A stretch of 64,000 nt of DNA from Macrocybe gigantea (taxonomy: Eukaryota > Basidiomycota > Agaricomycetes > Agaricales > Callistosporiaceae). Shown here in pieces: positions 61,461 to 64,000 of the stretch; the first letter of the stretch is position 1; the number at the start of each line of letters is the position of its first letter. The stretch is taken from contig SJRY01000123.1 in assembly GCA_011319805.1 (NCBI GenBank), forward strand, positions 29,276-93,275, in the 5' to 3' direction. The position numbers and the translations under genes are program-made. The notes under the pieces are model-generated. The model worked only from the letters and a program-made list of their open reading frames with translations, searched no databases and was not told the origin of the DNA.

Positions 61461-64000
61461 TCAATTAAATGGTGCAAAGCCCTCTGCACCTTCAGCATCA
61501 TCGTATTCGTCTTCTCCGTCCTCTGGTCCAAGTGCTCCGTCCTCGTCCTCGTCCTCATCCTTGTCCTCTTCATCCTCCTCATCGTCTGTGTTATCCTCGT
61601 CTTCTGCATCTGCGTCCTCTTCATTCTCGTCTTCTTGACCTTCTTCGCCTTCATCCTCATCGATTTCATTCTCCTCATCTTGTTCTTCGACATCTTCACC
61701 TTCATCTTCTTGTATCGGTTCTTTGAATTATCTTAGAGACATCTAGCTTCACAGAAAAAAGAAACACACCTTGTATAATGTTGCCTTTGTCGAAGGGCGC
61801 AACGCGGGACACTACCTCCAGATATTTCTCGCCAAGATCACCGAGGGCGGCCCATATTGCTTGATGTCCGATAGCCCCACCGAAATAGCGCATCACCATA
61901 TCCCGGTCGACGAAACTGTAAACGCAAATCAGCCGAATGCCAAGGTACGCAGACCATGACCTACATTCCAACATAATACCAATTCCAATCTTCGTGATCT
62001 TCTTTGGGTTGACGGGCGATAGATGGTCCCAAAAGTTCCGAAGTTCGTCCATGTGCAAATGCAGGCATCAAGTGCACTGCGCGTACTACGTCGTTGGGGT
62101 CGAGAAAGCCAAATGCGTCTGGGTCAGACCCGTACAGAAAGCCGACGCGAGGAAGACGCAGGGCCTTCCACCCGGAGCGGTGTCGCCGATCGCGGTCAAA
62201 GTTGCGCACGAACAAGACGTCCATCTTGTGAGGGACATCGTCTATTCCAAAGCGCTGAGCATAGAGATGGAATATGCTGATGACCCGCGCATAGGCGTAT
62301 GGATGCGGGTCTCTCCCGACCTCCTCCGCGGCTTCGTGGGACAAGACCATCACGTCGGGATGTGTCCGCGGATTGATAGAGTCTTGATTTCGCCGCATGT
62401 CGTAGGTTGTATAATTGAATCGGACTACCTTGTGCATGTATAGTCGGTTACGTTGGATGATTAATGACGCGTGGTCAGATTCTGAGAATTCGACCATGTC
62501 TCTAAATGAAGAGCCTTGCAAACGAGCGAGCAAGTGGTCTTTCAACCGTGGCAGGAAGTCCTGGTGTGGACTATTATTAGCAAGTCTTGCGAATGATATG
62601 CCGAGCGACACTTACCACCAGTGCGGGATCGTCCTTATTCTCCTGTAGCCACGAAAATATGGACACGTAGTTCTTCTTCGACTCTGACATGTGGTAATGT
62701 TGATCTGGAGGAGTGGGCGGCAGGGCCTCGGAGACCGTGAAAGGCAACGCGGCGGTGGCATAATCGTCGACAGCCGCCTCTCCGCGGGCATTTGCCATCT
62801 GGTGATTGTATCGTCGCTGCCACATATCCTCCAGAAATCGTGCGCGCTGCAGTTGTCTCGAGATTTGCCCTTCGAAACCATTGTTCTTGCTTGTGCGGGC
62901 GAAATACCGTTTGACTCGACGATGTTCCAGTTCGCCCTTGTATCAAGAATGAGTCGTAGGTAGATGTATCACAAAACAACACTGAACGTACCACTTGCGT
63001 CGAATAATTTTCTGTCGTTCCAAACAATTTGATGGCTTTGACATAGTCGCCCAACGCGTGAAACTTGTACGTCGTCAGGTTGAATCGCTTGCGGTTGACC
63101 TTGCCCGTTTTGCGACCGCGGTTAGATTGAGTGCCACCGCTTGCCTCCACCCGTGCGGCTGTGCGACGTCCTCGCGCTGCCTCCTCTTTAGGAAGTTCTC
63201 GTGTCTCGTAGCATTCACAGGTGGTCCTCTCGAATTTTCGGATGATACGCCCCACGGCCGTTGTTGTCGCCTCAAGGAAGCCGAGCGTTCTTTCGGTATG
63301 AAGCCGCAATTTCGCAATGGCGTGCCATGTCGACAGTGTGAACACCAGATCCAGGACCATTGAATTGTGCGGTTCGGGTAGTAAATCCTCCAATACAGGC
63401 ATTGCGCACTGCTGAGAGTCAGCTCTGCCCCGAAACAATTATAGACCGTCCAACTTACCTGCAACATATCCTCGTAATCGCGGGCTGCCAGCTTTTTTAA
63501 ACCCGAAATGTTGTTGCTGAAACGTCGAATGACATCGCGACCAAATGTTGGTATGGCTCGATACCTGTTCAAGTTCAAACGTCAGTCTGGCATTAACTTT
63601 AAACCGAAATGAGACTTGCCGTCGATTCAATTTCTGTATGCAATCCCCCCTTCAGCATACAGGATACGTAGCAGATGGGTGAACGTTGAACGCCAAACAC
63701 CCAGTTCGAATTCGTGGAGGAAGTCGGGCTGAAACATGGAATAAAAGTTGACTCCGTGGTCGGCGAGGCGTGCAGAGAATGCGTTCTACAACGAATTCAG
63801 TTCCTCAGACACACAGGCGATAGCTTAGGAGCTCACTCTGGTAGGAACCCAAGACTTGGGCCGGAGCACGTCTTCGACCCACGTCGAACTGACCAACCGT
63901 CCCAATTGGTATATAAATCGACGCGCGGTATCTATTGCACCTCGGCGATGCTCGTCGTCGACTCTGATCTTCTCGCGGCGACGTGCGTCAGTTTGGTCCC
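61461..64000 (-). CDS. Agaricomycete transposase-like protein, C-terminal part, apparently intact, 5' end beyond the window
   Basis: The frame enters at the right edge (DQTDARRREKIRVDDEHRRG) and runs through clean GT-AG introns plus one GC-AG intron at 63569-63619. Blocks: RRFIYQLGRLVSSTWVEDVL, NAFSARLADHGVNFYSM, PDFLHEFELGVWRSTFTHLL, FGRDVIRRFSNN, GLKKLAARDYEDMLQ, PEPHNSMVLDLVFTLSTWHA, ELPKEEAARGRR, FHALGDYVKAIKLFGTTENY, ELEHRRVKRYFAR, FNYTTYDMRRNQDSINPRTH, AFGFLDPNDVVRAVHLMPAF, and FVDRDMVMRYFGGAIGHQA. It ends with a long Asp/Glu tail and a stop at 61461. Proteins with this block order are very common in Agaricomycete genomes and are thought to come from En/Spm-like (Plavaka-type) transposons; that assignment is from memory and tentative. 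I saw no stop or frameshift, unlike every other element here. Confidence 0.72.

Overview
The window is nuclear DNA of a filamentous basidiomycete, almost certainly an Agaricomycete. Genes carry many short introns of about 50-65 bp. The transposon set is typical of that class: a KDZ-associated CxC5/CxC6 protein, chromodomain Ty3/gypsy, copia, an RNase H-bearing LINE, Crypton-like, Tc1, and a transposase family with a 'HEFELGVW' block. I cannot name the species.

Left part (1 to about 37.5 kb) is a transposon graveyard. 1-7.5 kb looks like one large DNA element: a decayed KDZ-associated multi-exon gene (505-5313, minus), a G-rich minisatellite, a tRNA-like sequence, and short AT-rich arrays at both ends in opposite orientation. 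7.5-12.1 kb holds a LINE whose ORF2 has lost its reverse transcriptase in frame, cut by a solo LTR. 12.1-25.6 kb is a copia element with nested insertions, most proved by target duplications: a tRNA-bearing solo LTR (14714-14940), and an 8.1 kb poly(A)-tailed SINE/LINE chimera (16746-24877) that contains an inverted LINE (19603-23394), which contains a Tc1 element (19733-20964). 25.6-27.7 kb is a second copia fragment split by a 1.2 kb tRNA-headed retroposon. 27.7-32.9 kb is a gypsy chromovirus with a solo LTR inside its own 3' LTR. 32.9-35.6 kb is a tyrosine-recombinase (Crypton-like) remnant split by a short copia element. 36.1-36.9 kb is a MITE. Many broken reading frames are stopped by TGA where arginine (CGA) is expected, a footprint of C-to-T change at CpG.

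Right part (37.6 to about 57.8 kb) is dense, conserved host sequence: ARP5 (INO80 chromatin remodelling), a Sec4/Rab8 GTPase, a Sel1-repeat protein, the spliceosomal helicase Prp16, a peroxisomal SCPx-type thiolase, the tRNA methyltransferase Dnmt2 (with an apparent frameshift), a PHD-finger protein divergent from Dnmt2, and one unrecognised conserved-looking gene. They are ordinary housekeeping neighbours, not an operon or cluster.

57.8-64 kb returns to accessory sequence: intergenic DNA with a possible LINE scrap, an AT-rich repeat, a GATA-finger protein with a long minisatellite-coded repeat region, and the 3' part of an apparently intact Agaricomycete transposase-like gene with an acidic tail that runs off the right edge.
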